DNA of 64,000 nucleotides from Talpa occidentalis (lineage: Eukaryota > Chordata > Mammalia > Eulipotyphla > Talpidae), in the NCBI RefSeq assembly GCF_014898055.3, contig NW_023603184.1:30978808-31042807 (forward strand). The letters are read 5' to 3'. Positions within the stretch are counted from its first letter, which is position 1, and each line of letters begins with the position of its first letter. This document shows, one piece after another, positions 1-11,290 of the stretch. Position numbers and translations under genes: made by a program. The notes under the pieces were generated by a model that was not told the origin of the DNA, did no database searches, and saw only the letters and a list, made by a program, of their open reading frames with translations.

Positions 1-950
1 CGTGAACCTCTCCTCCCCATGACGGTGGTGCGGTGTTTCCATGCCAAACCTCTGGCTCAGAAGCACAGCTGAAGCCCTTTTTCCATCTCTCTGATGCATA
101 TGCTTTTTCCTGTACAGATATAAGGGCCACTAAAGAGACTTCCCTCCAGCAACCACTGAGTCACTCTCTACTCTTCCTCTCTGTGTAAGAGGCTCAGCTA
201 GGCACTGGGTGCCATTGGGGATGCCAGTTCTCTGGCTCTGCAAGTTCAGAATTTTGTTTCCATTCCTTCTCCCCTAATCATCCATCATCAAATCTCTGGA
301 CTCTGGTTTCATTAATTCAACAAATATTTTTTTAGCATCGGCTATCTTGAGTGTCTTATTCCCTTCTCAACACCCCACATATGGGGAATATAAAAGGAAC
401 AATTAAAGAATACTAGATTCTACTGTCTTAACAACTCAATCTCAAAAAATTAGCTTAGATTCATTCTTTTCTCTCCAAACCAATTTAGGCCAAGCTAATA
501 TCATTTCTCACCTGGAAAATTACATTGTTTTTCTGCTTGTTTCTACTCTTGCTCCATCTAGTCCTTTCTCCATGCAGCAGTACACAAATTTGAAAATATA
601 AATTAGAGCCCATCATTCCTCCATATCTGTTGACCTTCTAAAGCTTATAGATAAGATCCATATCCCTTGGCCTAGTTTACAAAGCTCCATGATGGCTGAC
701 TGCTATTGTTCTGACCACATACCATGTCACTCTTTTCTTCATTTACAGTATTTTAACCACATGGGCTTTTTTTCTGCTTCTGGAACAGGTCAAGTCTGTT
801 CCTGTCTTTTTGGTATTTGCAATAGCTGTTCTGTCTGCCTGAAATGCTCTTTGCTCCAAGTTGCTCATGGCTGGCTCCTTCCCATCACCCATACTTTGGT
901 CCTGTCTTTATTCTTTGGCTAATATTTATTTATTCACTAGCTCCACTCAT
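1..950. other. Unique non-coding DNA
   Basis: I see no gene or recognisable repeat here. The sequence is of average composition, and its short open frames (for example 689-922) have no domain, splice context or codon bias that would support coding. Confidence 0.5.
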
Positions 951-959
951 TCATTCACT

Positions 960-1115
960 CATGAGTTTCTTCCCAGCTTTCCCTTACAGAGTATGAGCTT
1001 CATGAGAACACTTTCAGTTGTCTGGTCCACCACTCTCTCAGTCCCTACTATACTGTCTGGCCCATAGTAGATACTCAGATGCTCAGAAAGAGAAGAATAA
1101 ATGAATGAATCTAAG
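960..1115 (+). repeat. L2-type LINE fragment
   Basis: The text reads like the 3' part of an L2 element: a 'tatgagcttcatgagaac' segment, then 'ctggcccatagtagatactc', then 'aataaatgaatgaat'. These match the remembered L2 pattern of 'gtgcctggcacatagtaggtgctcaataaat'. The copy is old and diverged. Confidence 0.6.
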
Positions 1116-1124
1116 CAATGATGC

Positions 1125-1262
1125 TCCATCCTGACTGCTTAGAATCACTTGCAGGCAGCAGCTAAAAATACTAATGTTCAGAGCCTAACCAGTCCAAGTG
1201 AATCAGAATCTCTGGGTGAAGCCTCAAGTATTGCACTTTTTAAAGCATCATATCCTAGAGCT
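1125..1262 (+). mobile_element. MER5A-like hAT-Charlie MITE fragment
   Basis: The stretch contains 'agaatcactt', 'cagagcctaaccagtccaag' and 'aatcagaatctctgggtga', followed by 'tttttaaagcatc'. This is the typical order of the non-autonomous DNA transposon MER5A. It has no coding capacity. The family call is from memory of the consensus. Confidence 0.65.
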
Positions 1263-2340
1263 GTGAGCCATCCATTTGAAGAATAAAAGCCCATCTCAAA
1301 TAAGGCAATTCAACTGCAAGAGAGAACAGTTTTTCTCTTCCTTTCTGGTGTTAGATAGAGGCGCTGTAAGCCTGGACCTGTCAATAGCCATGTCAGCCAC
1401 CACTCTGCTGCCCTCACTGGGTATGAGTCAAGGTTTAGGAGGGGAGAATAGGACCCACTCAGAGAAACTGAGCCAATTCAAGGGAGAGCGAGAGGCTCAG
1501 AGAGCTGTCAAAACAATGCCGATGCTGCTGCTGCTGCTGTGGAAGCCCACAGATTGTCTGAGTCTAACCCCACTGAAATTGCCTTTTCTGTTCAAGCTGG
1601 TTGGGTTAGGTTTCTGACACTTGGCAACTTAAGGAATCCTGACCAATACTCGAGGCAAGAAATAATTGTGGGTCACAGAAAAAATGATTCAAATGGAATC
1701 CAGAAGACAGAATATTAAGGCAATGCCTTTATCAATAAACCCACACTTTCAAATACTGCCTCTTGCTAAACTAGAACTAGTCCTTCACTTCTCTTATTTC
1801 AGCTGATGTTAGTGTGTTTACAGTGTGTCATAGTTAAGCACTTCCACAGCAGAATGAAAAGTATCAGATCACTTACTATTCTTAATAAAGGGAACAGATT
1901 ACGGATGGAGCAGTGCTGTGCTTTCATCACAGGGCACTGCGTGTGCCAAGCCGTCTATCCTCAGGGGCTGCTCTCCCAGCCTGGGACCAAGAAAGAATGC
2001 AGCCTGAGCAGTTGGTTGTGGAACCCTCTTCTGTGTCCCTGTTTACTACAATCCTAATTGCTTGACTTCTCTTGAGCCTTTAGCAAGGTAATGATGAAAA
2101 GGCAGAAGATGTAGCTTTAGTGGCCCTGGTGGGCCTGCAAGGTCCCTCCCCAAACACAGGAGGCATAGGAGATGTAAATCAGTAGGAAGTTGTCTGAGAT
2201 GTTAGCCTCCAAGGGGCATCAAAAAGTTTCAAGAGTGAAAGAGGATGGAGAAGATCTTGAAGAGGATATACTGTGTATGATTGGAAGGTGCATGCGAAGT
2301 ACTTTTTTGTTTTTAGTTTCCTTTCTTGAACTTTACAAAG
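1263..2340. other. Unique non-coding DNA
   Basis: No gene or clear repeat is seen. It includes a short CTG run of five units near 1522-1538. Open frames at 1276-1617 and 1806-2057 have no recognisable protein features. Confidence 0.45.
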
Positions 2341-2343
2341 CAT

Positions 2344-3430
2344 TTTTGTTTGTTTGTTTGTTTGTTTAATTCATTAGTTTATTCATTTTTCCCCTACCAC
2401 AATCCCTTCTATCTCCTGTTCCTTCCCCCCCACCTCTCCCTAGTAAACTCAACCACTCATGGTGTTTATTGATATCCACTGATTTTTGAAAGCATTTTAT
2501 GTCGTTAAATTGTCTGCTATGCAAATATCCTGTATTTGCTTCTATCATTCAGACTTGCTTTGCTACACATAATTCTTTCAAACTCTCCACATTTTATTGG
2601 AAATGACTGCGTTTCATCCTTTTTAATGGCTGCATAGCACTCCATGGTGTGGATATACCACATCTTTTTTCTCCAGTTGTCCACTGATGGACACTGAGGC
2701 TGCTCCATGTCTTAGCTATTGTAAATGATGCTGCCATGGACATTTGGAATGTGGATTTTGTATTGATGGTTACATGTTCTGTGAATATATGCCCAAAAGT
2801 GAGTTTGCTGCTTTGTATGATATTTCTATTTTCAGTTTGTTAAGGTAAATCCAAATGACTTTCTATCATGCAGTAAGGTTTCTTTTTCTCCTCGTCCTCT
2901 TCAAAACTTGTTGTTGGTGTATTTTTAATAAATGCCACTTTCATGGGCATGAGGTAGTATGTCATTGTGGTTTTATCCTGCATCTCTCTCTCTTTTTTTT
3001 TTTTTAAGGATTTATTTATTTATTTATACAAGCACTGGGTACAGTCAGAAGCGTGGGAGGGTGAGAGAATTCACCAGAGCCAGAGCAGGGAGCAGAGCAG
3101 GCAGAAGGACCGAAGTACACTGCTGAGGGGAGCAGCGGGTGGTGGGAGAGATCTGCGCCCCATGTGGGACCCTCCTCTGGTGGTCGGGGAGTAGCCGGGG
3201 ATCGAACCGGCGCTGCAGAGGCTGCGGGCAGCTTCGCAACCCAGTGCTCAACCGCTGCGCCACCGGGGAGGCCCTATCCTGCATTTCTCTTATTGGAAGT
3301 GATGATGAACATTTTTTTCATACATCTATTTGTCCTTCTGGATATCTTCTTTTGGAACTGACTATTCGTATCTACAGCCCATTTAGTAATTTGATTATTT
3401 GTTTATTGTTGAATTGTGCTGGCACAGACG
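2344..3430 (-). mobile_element. L1 LINE 3' end (ORF2 C-terminus and 3' UTR)
   Basis: On the minus strand, positions 2708-2517 translate to a peptide with MWYIHTMECYAAIKKDE, the well-known block near the C-terminus of the L1 ORF2 protein. Upstream ORF2-like sequence continues to about 3430 on both sides of an inserted SINE. The low-coordinate end is a (TTTG)n run at 2346-2367, which is the A-rich tail of the element. The copy is 5'-truncated and carries stops, so it is dead. Confidence 0.85.
2990..3274 (-). mobile_element. tRNA-derived SINE, young subfamily
   Basis: This is a full-length copy of the dominant SINE, lying within the L1 fragment. On the minus strand it starts with ggcctccccggtggcgcag (A-box region), carries a B box (GGTTCGATCCC) and ends in AATAAATAAATAAATCCTT plus an A tract. 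A 16-bp target duplication with one mismatch beginning 'tatcctgcat' lies at 2974-2989 and 3275-3290. The L1 is therefore older than the SINE. Confidence 0.93.
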
Positions 3431-5198
3431 TTTGGAAGTTAGTATGTGAACTCCATAAGATTTGGAGGCTGGCAAGCTCTGCTTCACAAAATTCCAGATG
3501 CCAATAAGCTTTATTCTTGCAATCTTGAAGTCTCCCAAAGATAAGCTATTTGCAAACATTTTCTACTTGTTCTGTCTTCTGCATGAGGACACTGAACAGA
3601 GATCAGGCACATAGAATCACACAGGGAAAGTATGGAAACTGTGTCTCTAAACTGGGTATAAGAACCAGGGTAACCTGTTATCATTGTGTTAAGTCCTGCC
3701 ACCCAAAGCCACTGTGCTGTATAAACAGAGTAAGTACTAGCATTAGCTCAAGTTAGTAGGCTGCCGTATTTGGTTTCATAGACTTCTGAGGCTACCATCT
3801 CTTTGTTGATTTGTCAGTGGTTGCTATGGTACAGGAAGTTATAAAACTGGATTGCAATCTGCCATAGGCAGCAGCAAGACAGAGCCATCTATCTTAGGAT
3901 AGTGATCAAAATAAAGGAATATTGAAAGGGTCTCTCAGTACAGGTAAGATCCCAAATACCTGGGGGTCAGGATGCTGAGCAGTAGTTTGAGGATGGCAGA
4001 TCTGGTTAATGAGGATCTTTTGTTTTACTAGGGGGAGTACACAAGTTTGGAGCTAAGCAGAACACTAAAGCATGGTAGACAAGAAGCTACCTCCGCTCTG
4101 TGGTCTTCCTTCCCATGTCCTTCACCCCGGTAGTGCTCAGCTTCTCTCATAAATAGAATAGAATTTCAATCATATGGGTTTGAAACAGAGTCAAATCCTT
4201 ACCTGCTTGAGAGCCAGACGTTAGAGTTCTGGCCTGCTTGCCAACATACGAGAGCCCCTCACTTCCTGAGGTCTGGTAAGGGAAGAAAGGGTGGGTGGGG
4301 AGTTGCCCTTCCAAGAAAAAACACAGTGAAGAAACCTGTACCACGGCCTGCTTTTATATTTCCAGTTATTGAAACAACAATTACTCCTGGTCCATTATAT
4401 TGCCTCCTGTGAGCTTTTTGTGAAAATGACTGTATTTTGATAGGGCTGAAGCCTGAGTGGAATTCTCCACCATCAACCAAATTCCTAAAATCAATCTGAT
4501 ATAAGCCCATCTATTTGACAAGCTCTCAAAGACCTAGGGCCACATCATATATGCTCTAATCAACTCTCTAACTGGGAGAAATTCTAAATAAACACCTCCA
4601 CATGGAGCACCAGCTTTATAGTTTGGAAAGTAGCAGTCTGGTAATTCTGTCATCTTCTGTCATTGGCACACCCTGCTACAGCATATTTGCCCACCTCCTA
4701 ACACCACAACTTAAGCTCAGCTCCCTTGTTTGATATTTAATATACACATACACACATATACACACAATTGATTATAAAGATTAGAACACAAACAACTAAA
4801 ACAACTAAATAAAAGATTATTTTTTAAAAATTAAGAGTGTCATATTCATTTTTCTCCCATTTCAATGTCATCTAAATAGCCTACTCCAACCTTGTTAACA
4901 TTGAACTTGGTGATGCTGCTTGCCTGCTTTCCAATAGGATGTTAGTGGGCATGACAAGAGCAAAAGCATGAAATATTTTGTACATCTGTCATCACTGTGA
5001 AGAGACCACACCCTGTTTGTCCTCTGATCTTAGGAGGATGAGGGACATATGGAACAGAACTGAACCCAGCCATAGCTTAAAGCCAAGCCCAGTTTAGATG
5101 AGTGAACACTCAATCCACAGACTCATGGTTGATCCTATTTTTAAATCATTGTGTTCTGGGGTGGTTATATTCTTTATTGTGATTATAGCTAAATAAAA
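3431..5198. other. Unique non-coding DNA with a short CA/TA microsatellite
   Basis: No gene is visible. A degenerate TACACA-rich run lies at about 4740-4770. Open frames at 3550-3756 and 4259-4510 look random. Confidence 0.4.
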
Positions 5199-5216
5199 TA
5201 GAATAATAAATATTTT

Positions 5217-5358
5217 TGGGCCTCCCCTGGTGGCGCAGCGGTTGAGCGCTGGGCTCCGAGGCTGCCTGCAGCCTCTGCAGCGCCGGTTCATTCCCCGGCC
5301 GCCAGCGAGGGTCCCACAAAAAAAAAAAAAAACAAAAACAAAAACAAAAAAAAACCAC
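5217..5358 (+). mobile_element. Head-only (3'-truncated) tRNA-SINE with its own A tail
   Basis: The copy begins 'gggcctcccctggtggcgca' and has the A and B box region, but stops after 'gggtcccac', about 100 bp in. It goes directly into an A-rich tail of about 38 bp with scattered C. A perfect 18-bp target duplication, tagaataataaatatttt, flanks it at 5199-5216 and 5359-5376. The short form was therefore itself retroposed and was not cut later. The B box has a one-base change (GGTTCATTCCC). Confidence 0.92.
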
Positions 5359-5379
5359 TAGAATAATAAATATTTTCTG

Positions 5380-5570
5380 AAGCAAAAGATGAAAACCAGA
5401 CAGGGAAAACACGGACAGATTTTACCTCATCTATCTTTAAAGCTGCTTATGAATTTTTAAGAACACAATAGCATACATAAATTGGAAAAAAAATAAGCTG
5501 AGCCAATAATAAAAAAAAATTATCTTTAACAGCACGGAGATAGAGGTGAGACAGAGCAATGTTTAAAGAA
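5380..5570. other. AT-rich unique sequence
   Basis: The stretch is A-rich with no recognisable element. Confidence 0.3.
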
Positions 5571-5589
5571 TAGAACATGTATAATAATG

Positions 5590-5830
5590 TGCCCACTGAT
5601 GATCCTAGTCCTTGTCATTTGTGGAATATCATGCAGCTGATAAAAGGAATGAAAGCAATCATTTATGAACCATTATAGAAGGGTGTTTACAATGAATGGA
5701 AATTTCAGAGCATATGCTTGGTAAGAGAATATTTTGGAAAAGTATTTGGAAGGAAAATCACTATATTGGTTGCTAGGGGCTGGAACTGGGAAAGGAAAAT
5801 TGGATGGAGACTTTCAAATTGGCTTTGTCT
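5590..5830 (+). repeat. Possible old L1/HAL1 3' fragment
   Basis: The phrase 'ggaatatcatgcagctgata', followed by 'aaaaggaatgaaagc' and later 'tggttgctaggggctggaac', resembles the end of old L1M/HAL1 elements. The match is weak. Confidence 0.4.
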
Positions 5831-6430
5831 CTATCTCTAATCCTTTTCTAATGGCCATGTGCTAGCTGTGCTTGGTCTTCAACACCCTTTTGCTCAAACT
5901 TTCAATGTTAGAACATCATTATCTTAAGACCACTCAGTCACGTATGTTAGACCTCTCCGAGGGACAGGAAGCCTACACTACCCTTTGACATAGCTCTGTT
6001 GGATTTTTAGCAAATGCCTCCAAGTATCTCTATATATTGAGATAAAAATCTACTGTCCTTTCTCCCAAGTTCAGTTTAATGATCCTAAGATCATCACTTC
6101 ATCTGGATTTGTATTTCATTTTTCCCACAGTGAGATTTAGTTTACAGTAGGCGTGTTAATTGGAACCTACAGAAATAAGGGTGTGTCATTTCGCTCACAA
6201 TTCAGAGTCTCAGTGCTGCAAGGGAAATCTCGGTTCATCTAATTAAACTCCACCCCATCTCCTACTTTACAAGGCCATGAGGCTTGGACGGGGGACATCT
6301 TACTGAGGGCCCTGAACTGGGGGGTCAGTGCAGGACTCACAAGAACTCACTGACTTCAGTGATATTTATTCTTCTTTTCCCCTTGGTCATTCAGTTCTAA
6401 AGATGGTTGGTACTTGGGGCTGAGAAAGCA
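5831..6430. other. Unique non-coding DNA
   Basis: No supported gene or repeat is visible. Confidence 0.4.
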
Positions 6431-6434
6431 ATCA

Positions 6435-6690
6435 GATAACAGGAGATGGTGACAAGAGCATGAGTTTTGGATTCAGACAAATGTGGGTCTTAACTCCAGT
6501 TTAGGGATTGATGCAAATTATGTAGTTAAGCAGTTACTTACCATCTCTCAGTCTTTGCACCCTTACTTATAAGAGGAATGGTAACATCCATCAAACAGAG
6601 TTGTTGCGAGAGAAAAATGAGATAATGTTTCCTAAAGCACTCAGTGCAGTGCCTGGCAGAGAGTAGGAGCTAACTGAACTCCAGTCCCTT
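6435..6690 (+). repeat. MIR SINE fragment
   Basis: The order is typical of MIR: 'gagcatgagttttggattca', then cagttacttaccatctctcag, 'taagaggaatggtaaca', and finally 'cagtgcctggcagagagtag'. Confidence 0.75.
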
Positions 6691-7456
6691 CTCTGTGCAA
6701 TACCTCAGTAGCTGAAACACTCTTTATGCATCAAGAAATTAACACCACTGTTACGAGATTAATTCACAGCAATGCACATGAAAACAGTGATTCAGATCAT
6801 GGCAAAAACTATAATTAAAGTATCTGGTATTGTTTGATTACAGGGTTGGCTTCACTCACTTTAGCACTTTGTGGGCAGAGAGCAGGCAGCCTGGGGGCCA
6901 AGCGCGGCTTTGTTTTCTGGGAGGTTTCTGACCACTTTCCAGAGTCCTGCTGGGCAGCGATGAGTCTTCTGATTCTCGGTTTGCACTGAAGAGTCCATGT
7001 CTTAGTTGGGTGGAGTCCAGAGAAGGGACATTACATTTACTGAACATGTAGCATAAGGCCCTGTAAGTACTCATTCTCGTTTTATTCTCCGGAAAATCCT
7101 CAAAGTCCACACTCTACATATGGCAGCCAAGAATGCTGAGGCTCATAGGTAAAGTCAACATATTGCTCAAAATTTCATTCCCAGGAAGCGATGGAACTTA
7201 GGGTTTAATTTGGGTCCAATGGGCTCGAAATTCTCTCTGTATTCAATTCACCAGACAGACTGCCTCCTGACTTACAACAGACTTACAGACGAGTAAATAG
7301 ACACAACTTTAGGTACTTTAAATGTTACAGCCAAGCCTAGTTAAATGACTAGTTAACTCGTCAATTCTGTTCTGCCCATTTTTGCTAATAGAATCCCAAG
7401 TTTCTATCCTGAGATCATGTCTCAGTTTCCTTTGTAACTTAGGAGTTCCAAAAGAT
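6691..7456. other. Unique non-coding DNA
   Basis: A weak MIR-like stretch (gctgaggctcataggtaaag) lies near 7136-7190. No gene is supported; the frame at 6856-7110 on the minus strand has no family resemblance. Confidence 0.4.
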
Positions 7457-7470
7457 TGAAGCAATTACTT

Positions 7471-7779
7471 TTTTTTTTTTTTTTAATAATGAGCTTTTTT
7501 TTTTTTTTTTAAGATTTATTTATTTATTTATACAAGCACTGGGTACAGTCAGAAGCGCGGGAGGGTGAGAGAATTCACCAGAGCCAGAGCGGGGAGCAAA
7601 GCAGGCAGAAGGACCGAAGTACACTGCTGAGGGGAGCAGCGGGCGGCAGGAGAGGTCTGCGCACCATGTGGGACCCTCACCCAGTGGCCGGGGAGCAGCC
7701 TGGGATCAAACCGGCGCTGCAAGAGGCTGAGGGCAGCTTCGCAACCCAGCGCTCAACCGCTGCGCCACCGGGGAGGCCC
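7471..7779 (-). mobile_element. tRNA-derived SINE, young subfamily
   Basis: Full-length minus-strand copy with a perfect 14-bp target duplication (tgaagcaattactt) at 7457-7470 and 7780-7793. The tail is unusual: two T tracts on the plus strand (7471-7484 and about 7495-7511) are separated by 'aataatgagc', so the poly(A) tail is interrupted by non-A sequence. Confidence 0.94.
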
Positions 7780-7793
7780 TGAAGCAATTACTT

Positions 7794-8165
7794 GATTGGA
7801 ACAACCAGGAAATCTCTGAAAAAAGATGCTCACCCATTTCAGAGATGTGACTTTATGCCTTCCATCTCCTTCACCTTCCCTTCTGCTTCCTGTCTGGGAT
7901 GTGTACTGAGAGTTGGTGCCTGGCAGCCATTTTGAACCATGAAGTTCATGAGGTGTCCTTGAGAATTGAAGCCTCTGCTACAGGAGGGAGAGAATAAAGG
8001 TAGAGGAACTTGGGGCCCCAATGACTACAGACCTACTATGCTTATATGGATTACCAGGTTCTAAATTTCTTCTAAATAAAAGAAATAAAGCTATAGTATT
8101 TTGTCACTTTATGTTTCTTATTGCCTCTGAACATAATCCCAACTGATAAACCTGTACTATTTAAT
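7794..8165. other. Unique non-coding DNA
   Basis: No supported gene or repeat is visible. Confidence 0.35.
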
Positions 8166-8345
8166 CCACCAATAGTTCTCTGTAGTAGGTATTATTTTTA
8201 TTCCCCGATTTTCCAGGTGAGATTGCAGAAACACAGAGATTAAGAAACTTGCCCTGGATCACTGAGCTAGTAAGTAACAAAGAGTGGATTGGAATCCAAG
8301 CCAACTTCTCTGACACTCATGCTCTTAATAATCATATTACACTGC
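8166..8345 (+). repeat. MIR SINE fragment
   Basis: The core reads 'tattattcc..gattttccaggtgag', then 'aaacttgccctggatcactg', 'agctagtaagtaac' and 'attggaatccaagcc'. This is the MIR core region in order. Confidence 0.75.
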
Positions 8346-9380
8346 TGAGTTTGACTACACTTCAAAGACTGTTTTTCCAAGCTGAAGAACTTTCATGTCT
8401 CTGTGGAATTTTCCTTCAGAATCAAACTTTATTTCTGATGGCTTGAGCCCTATTTGCATCTGGCATGAGGTTAGTTTTTCACTTTGTAAGAAATAACATT
8501 CTAATGGGTTTTTAAGGGCCCAGAAGACTTGTTAGCCATTCCCTGGCTGCCGCAGGACAAACTCATTAAAAACATCTGAACAAAACCAACAGAACTTGAA
8601 GGGCAACAAGAAAATGAGGAAGACACTCTGCACACGGGGTTAGAGAAATTCTTTTGGTAAATCAAGACTATCAGAGAGCCCATTCACCCAACCAGAGTTG
8701 ACTCCGTGTCCGGGGCATTTAACCTGTCTGCACACCCAGATCCCAAAGCTTGTGAATGAAAATTGCAATCACGTATTCATTATACTAGAATTTCTTTCAA
8801 TAAAACAATTTAGATATCCCTGGAGTTTTCTCTTAACAGGGTTTTACCTTTGTGGAAAAGATTTTGTTAAGCAAATGAATGAAGCAAATGAAATTGGAGG
8901 AGAAATGTTTACTGAGCTAAAGAGAAAAAATTATTTTTGCAGCACAGGAGAAGTATCCAATTATAGCAAAATATGGTTCATCCCAAGTTCTACTGATTGG
9001 GGCTTTCTGTTCATTGGCATCTGTAAAATGGGGGTAATCATATTTCAGGGAAGTGGTAAGAAATATTCAAGATACACCATGCAGTGGTGACTAGGTCTGG
9101 TTATCTACCACCACGGTGAAAATACAGCTAGGCTTTGATGCTTTTATGAGGCTCTAAGTCCCAGGGCTGGCCACCATGTTCCCTCTACCAGCCTTTGGGA
9201 AGCAATCTACAGAAGACAAAAGACAAAGAAACCATGTGAAAACTAATGAGCAGAGAAAAGCAGCAAATCCTCAATTGCCTATAACAATTCAGATACACAG
9301 TGAAAACATTGGTGCTAGTAGCTACAATTTTGCAGCTTTTCTGGCTACCTGAGCTTATCTCCTAGCCCTTGCACAATATC
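8346..9380. other. Unique non-coding DNA with a 130-codon open frame
   Basis: The open frame at 8698-9090 (+) is the longest here. Its translation shows no signal peptide, repeat or family I recognise, and the surrounding DNA has no promoter or splice pattern, so I read it as chance. Confidence 0.4.
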
Positions 9381-9384
9381 AAAA

Positions 9385-9545
9385 GGCAGCACAGCAAAGG
9401 TAAATGTCACTGGCACCAATACCATTTGACCTAGGTTTGAATCCTGGCTACATTAGCTCACTATCTGCAAAATGGAGGTGGTGATAGTACCTCTACTATG
9501 GTCATGGTGGGGATTAGATCAGATAATACATGTAAAGGGCTAGAA
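9385..9545 (+). repeat. MIR SINE fragment
   Basis: Contains 'ggtttgaatcctggctacat', 'actatctgcaaaatggaggt' and 'ggattagatcagataataca' in MIR order. Confidence 0.75.
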
Positions 9546-9794
9546 GAATATTGAGCTCATTGTTATGGGTCGATGATTAGTAGTCAGTTTTAGTAATATG
9601 AATGATTGGTGCATGGTCTGACGTGGTGCTCTCCCTCCCTTTGTGGCTCTCACTCTTTTATGTTGGTAGTAAAACAGTTTCATAAGAAAGTCAGGAGTAC
9701 ACACAGAAATAGACCCTAAGGGATGCCCCGACAAAAGGTCTGGTAGACTTTGATTAAAACATTAAGAGTTTAAAATTTGGCCAGCCTTGGTTTA

Positions 9795-10072
9795 TTTTTT
9801 ATTTTTAAATATTTATTTGTTTATGCATATAATACCTGGGGTGCAGGCCAGAGGTGTGGGTGGTGAGAGGATTCACCAGAGACAGAGTGGGGAGCAGAAC
9901 AGGCAGACTGACTGAAACACACTGCTGAGGGGAGCACCAGGAGAGACAGGAGAGGTCTGCTGTGCCCTGTTGTGTTAGCTCCCTGGCTTGCGGGGGGATC
10001 GAACTCATGCTGCAGTGGCTGCAGATAATGTCATAGTGCTGCGTCTTAACCCCATGAGCCACCAGGGAGGCC
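9795..10072 (-). mobile_element. tRNA-derived SINE, old subfamily
   Basis: Minus-strand copy of the diverged subfamily, with 'gcataaataaat'-type tail, 'caccccaggt' and 'tgagttcgatcc' B box. A 14-bp imperfect target duplication (ccagccttggttta / ccagcctgggttta) lies at 9781-9794 and 10073-10086. Confidence 0.9.
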
Positions 10073-10089
10073 CCAGCCTGGGTTTAAAT

Positions 10090-11035
10090 CCTGGGGCTCT
10101 GTGACCTCAAGAACAATCTCAGGTAAATTTTGGGGCATGTGGGAATTTCTGTTAGTTGAAGAATAAAGGTGAATGTAAAAGAATTTGTCTAATTAGCGAT
10201 GCTGAGGCAGGTCTTCTGCTAAGGGTTCATTCATCATCGGGAATCAAGTACCAGTGTTTGTGTTTCTGGGAGATAGCTGACTGTTGGTGGGGACGATGAA
10301 CGTGACAGGGCTAATGTCTCATCACCTAGCAGGTGACCCAGGCTTGATAACATGATGTTGGTCATGGAGTTGCAAGAGAAGCAAGAGAGGGTAATTTCCA
10401 AAATACAAGCACTGTAAGATTCCATGTGTGTCCACATAGCCCAGCCCAGAGTAGATGTACGGAGAACTTCCAAGGGCAAGGAAGACGTGTAGGGCTGGGG
10501 ACGGTAAATCCTCTGAAAAGTATCTTTTGCTGCAATTGTTTAAAAATAACATTCTGATAAAGCAATGCTTGAAAATGCTGAAAAGTGATGAGAGTGAAAT
10601 AATCGAAGCATTAGATGAAAGCAAAGAGACAGGTATAACAGGTGATCTACCTTTTAACGCATGGACACTCTGCACCCTCCGCAGCACTGGCCAGGCCCTG
10701 CTGAGCGCCCCCTCCAGGCCACCAAAACTCCTGATGTTGTAGCCTGGCTCTCCCCGACCCAGACCAAAGCTGCTGACTGAGACCTGGGCAGGAGTTTCTG
10801 GCAGAAGTTCCCCTGAAGGAAGCTTTCCTCTGTGATGATTGTGTCACCTTGGAGCAACTGCTGTGGCAGTTTCAAGAATCCCAGACAGAAGATTTGGCAC
10901 TAAGGGAGAAAGCATCAACATTTAGAGTCTGGAGTATGCTTTCCAGTGTGTAGAGGGTTTTTCAACAGAGAGTCAGGAAAAGGTAATACCATACCATTCT
11001 TCGTGCAGCTTGGCCTTTAGTTTTACCACATCATA
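10090..11035. other. Unique non-coding DNA
   Basis: No repeat is recognised. A frame at 10455-10742 (+) encodes an acidic segment of about 35 residues (LKMLKSDESEIIEALDES). It has no known domain and no credible splice sites around it, so it is not called as an exon. Confidence 0.4.
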
Positions 11036-11039
11036 ATTT

Positions 11040-11290
11040 TCTGTTCACCCAGTATTGTTCTCTCTGCTCTGAATGCCCTTCTCCAGTATCCCCACATTTG
11101 CAAAACCCACTTGTCCTTACAGACCAAATTCAAATCCCACCCTCTCCATGAAGCCTTCCCTGATTCTTCCTTCTCCACCACCACCTCCTCCGATGTGTCA
11201 GAAATCACTGCATGGCTTACTTCTTTGTTCTGAGCCACAATTGCCTCATCTGTACGGGCATAATAATAGTACCTACCCCAGAGAGCTCTA
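11040..11290 (+). repeat. L2 LINE fragment
   Basis: The text 'ctctgctctgaatgcccttc', 'caaattcaaatcccacc', 'ccatgaagccttccctgatt' is the characteristic L2 3' region. Confidence 0.75.

Noticed and set aside
1522..1538. CTG trinucleotide run
   Set aside because: Only about five units, with no sign of expansion or a coding context.
3045..3284. Repeated similar peptides encoded at many sites (3045, 13161, 42878, 61550 and others)
   Set aside because: These are translations of the same SINE on either strand and are not a gene family.
4981..5095. Text 'gtgaagagaccacaccctg' reminiscent of a primate ERV LTR motif
   Set aside because: The similarity is limited to a short phrase. No LTR ends, poly(A) signal or partner are present.
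5217..5300. tRNA-like A and B boxes suggesting a true tRNA gene
   Set aside because: The sequence is a SINE head with a tail and target duplication. The B box is mutated and no tRNA cloverleaf acceptor pairing is evident. The same holds for all other SINE heads.
8698..9090. 130-codon frame that could be a small gene
   Set aside because: No family resemblance, no signal peptide, no promoter or polyadenylation pattern and no evidence of conservation.
10455..10742. Acidic open frame that resembles a coding exon
   Set aside because: No clear acceptor or donor sites bracket it and no domain is recognisable. Kept only as a note in the features.
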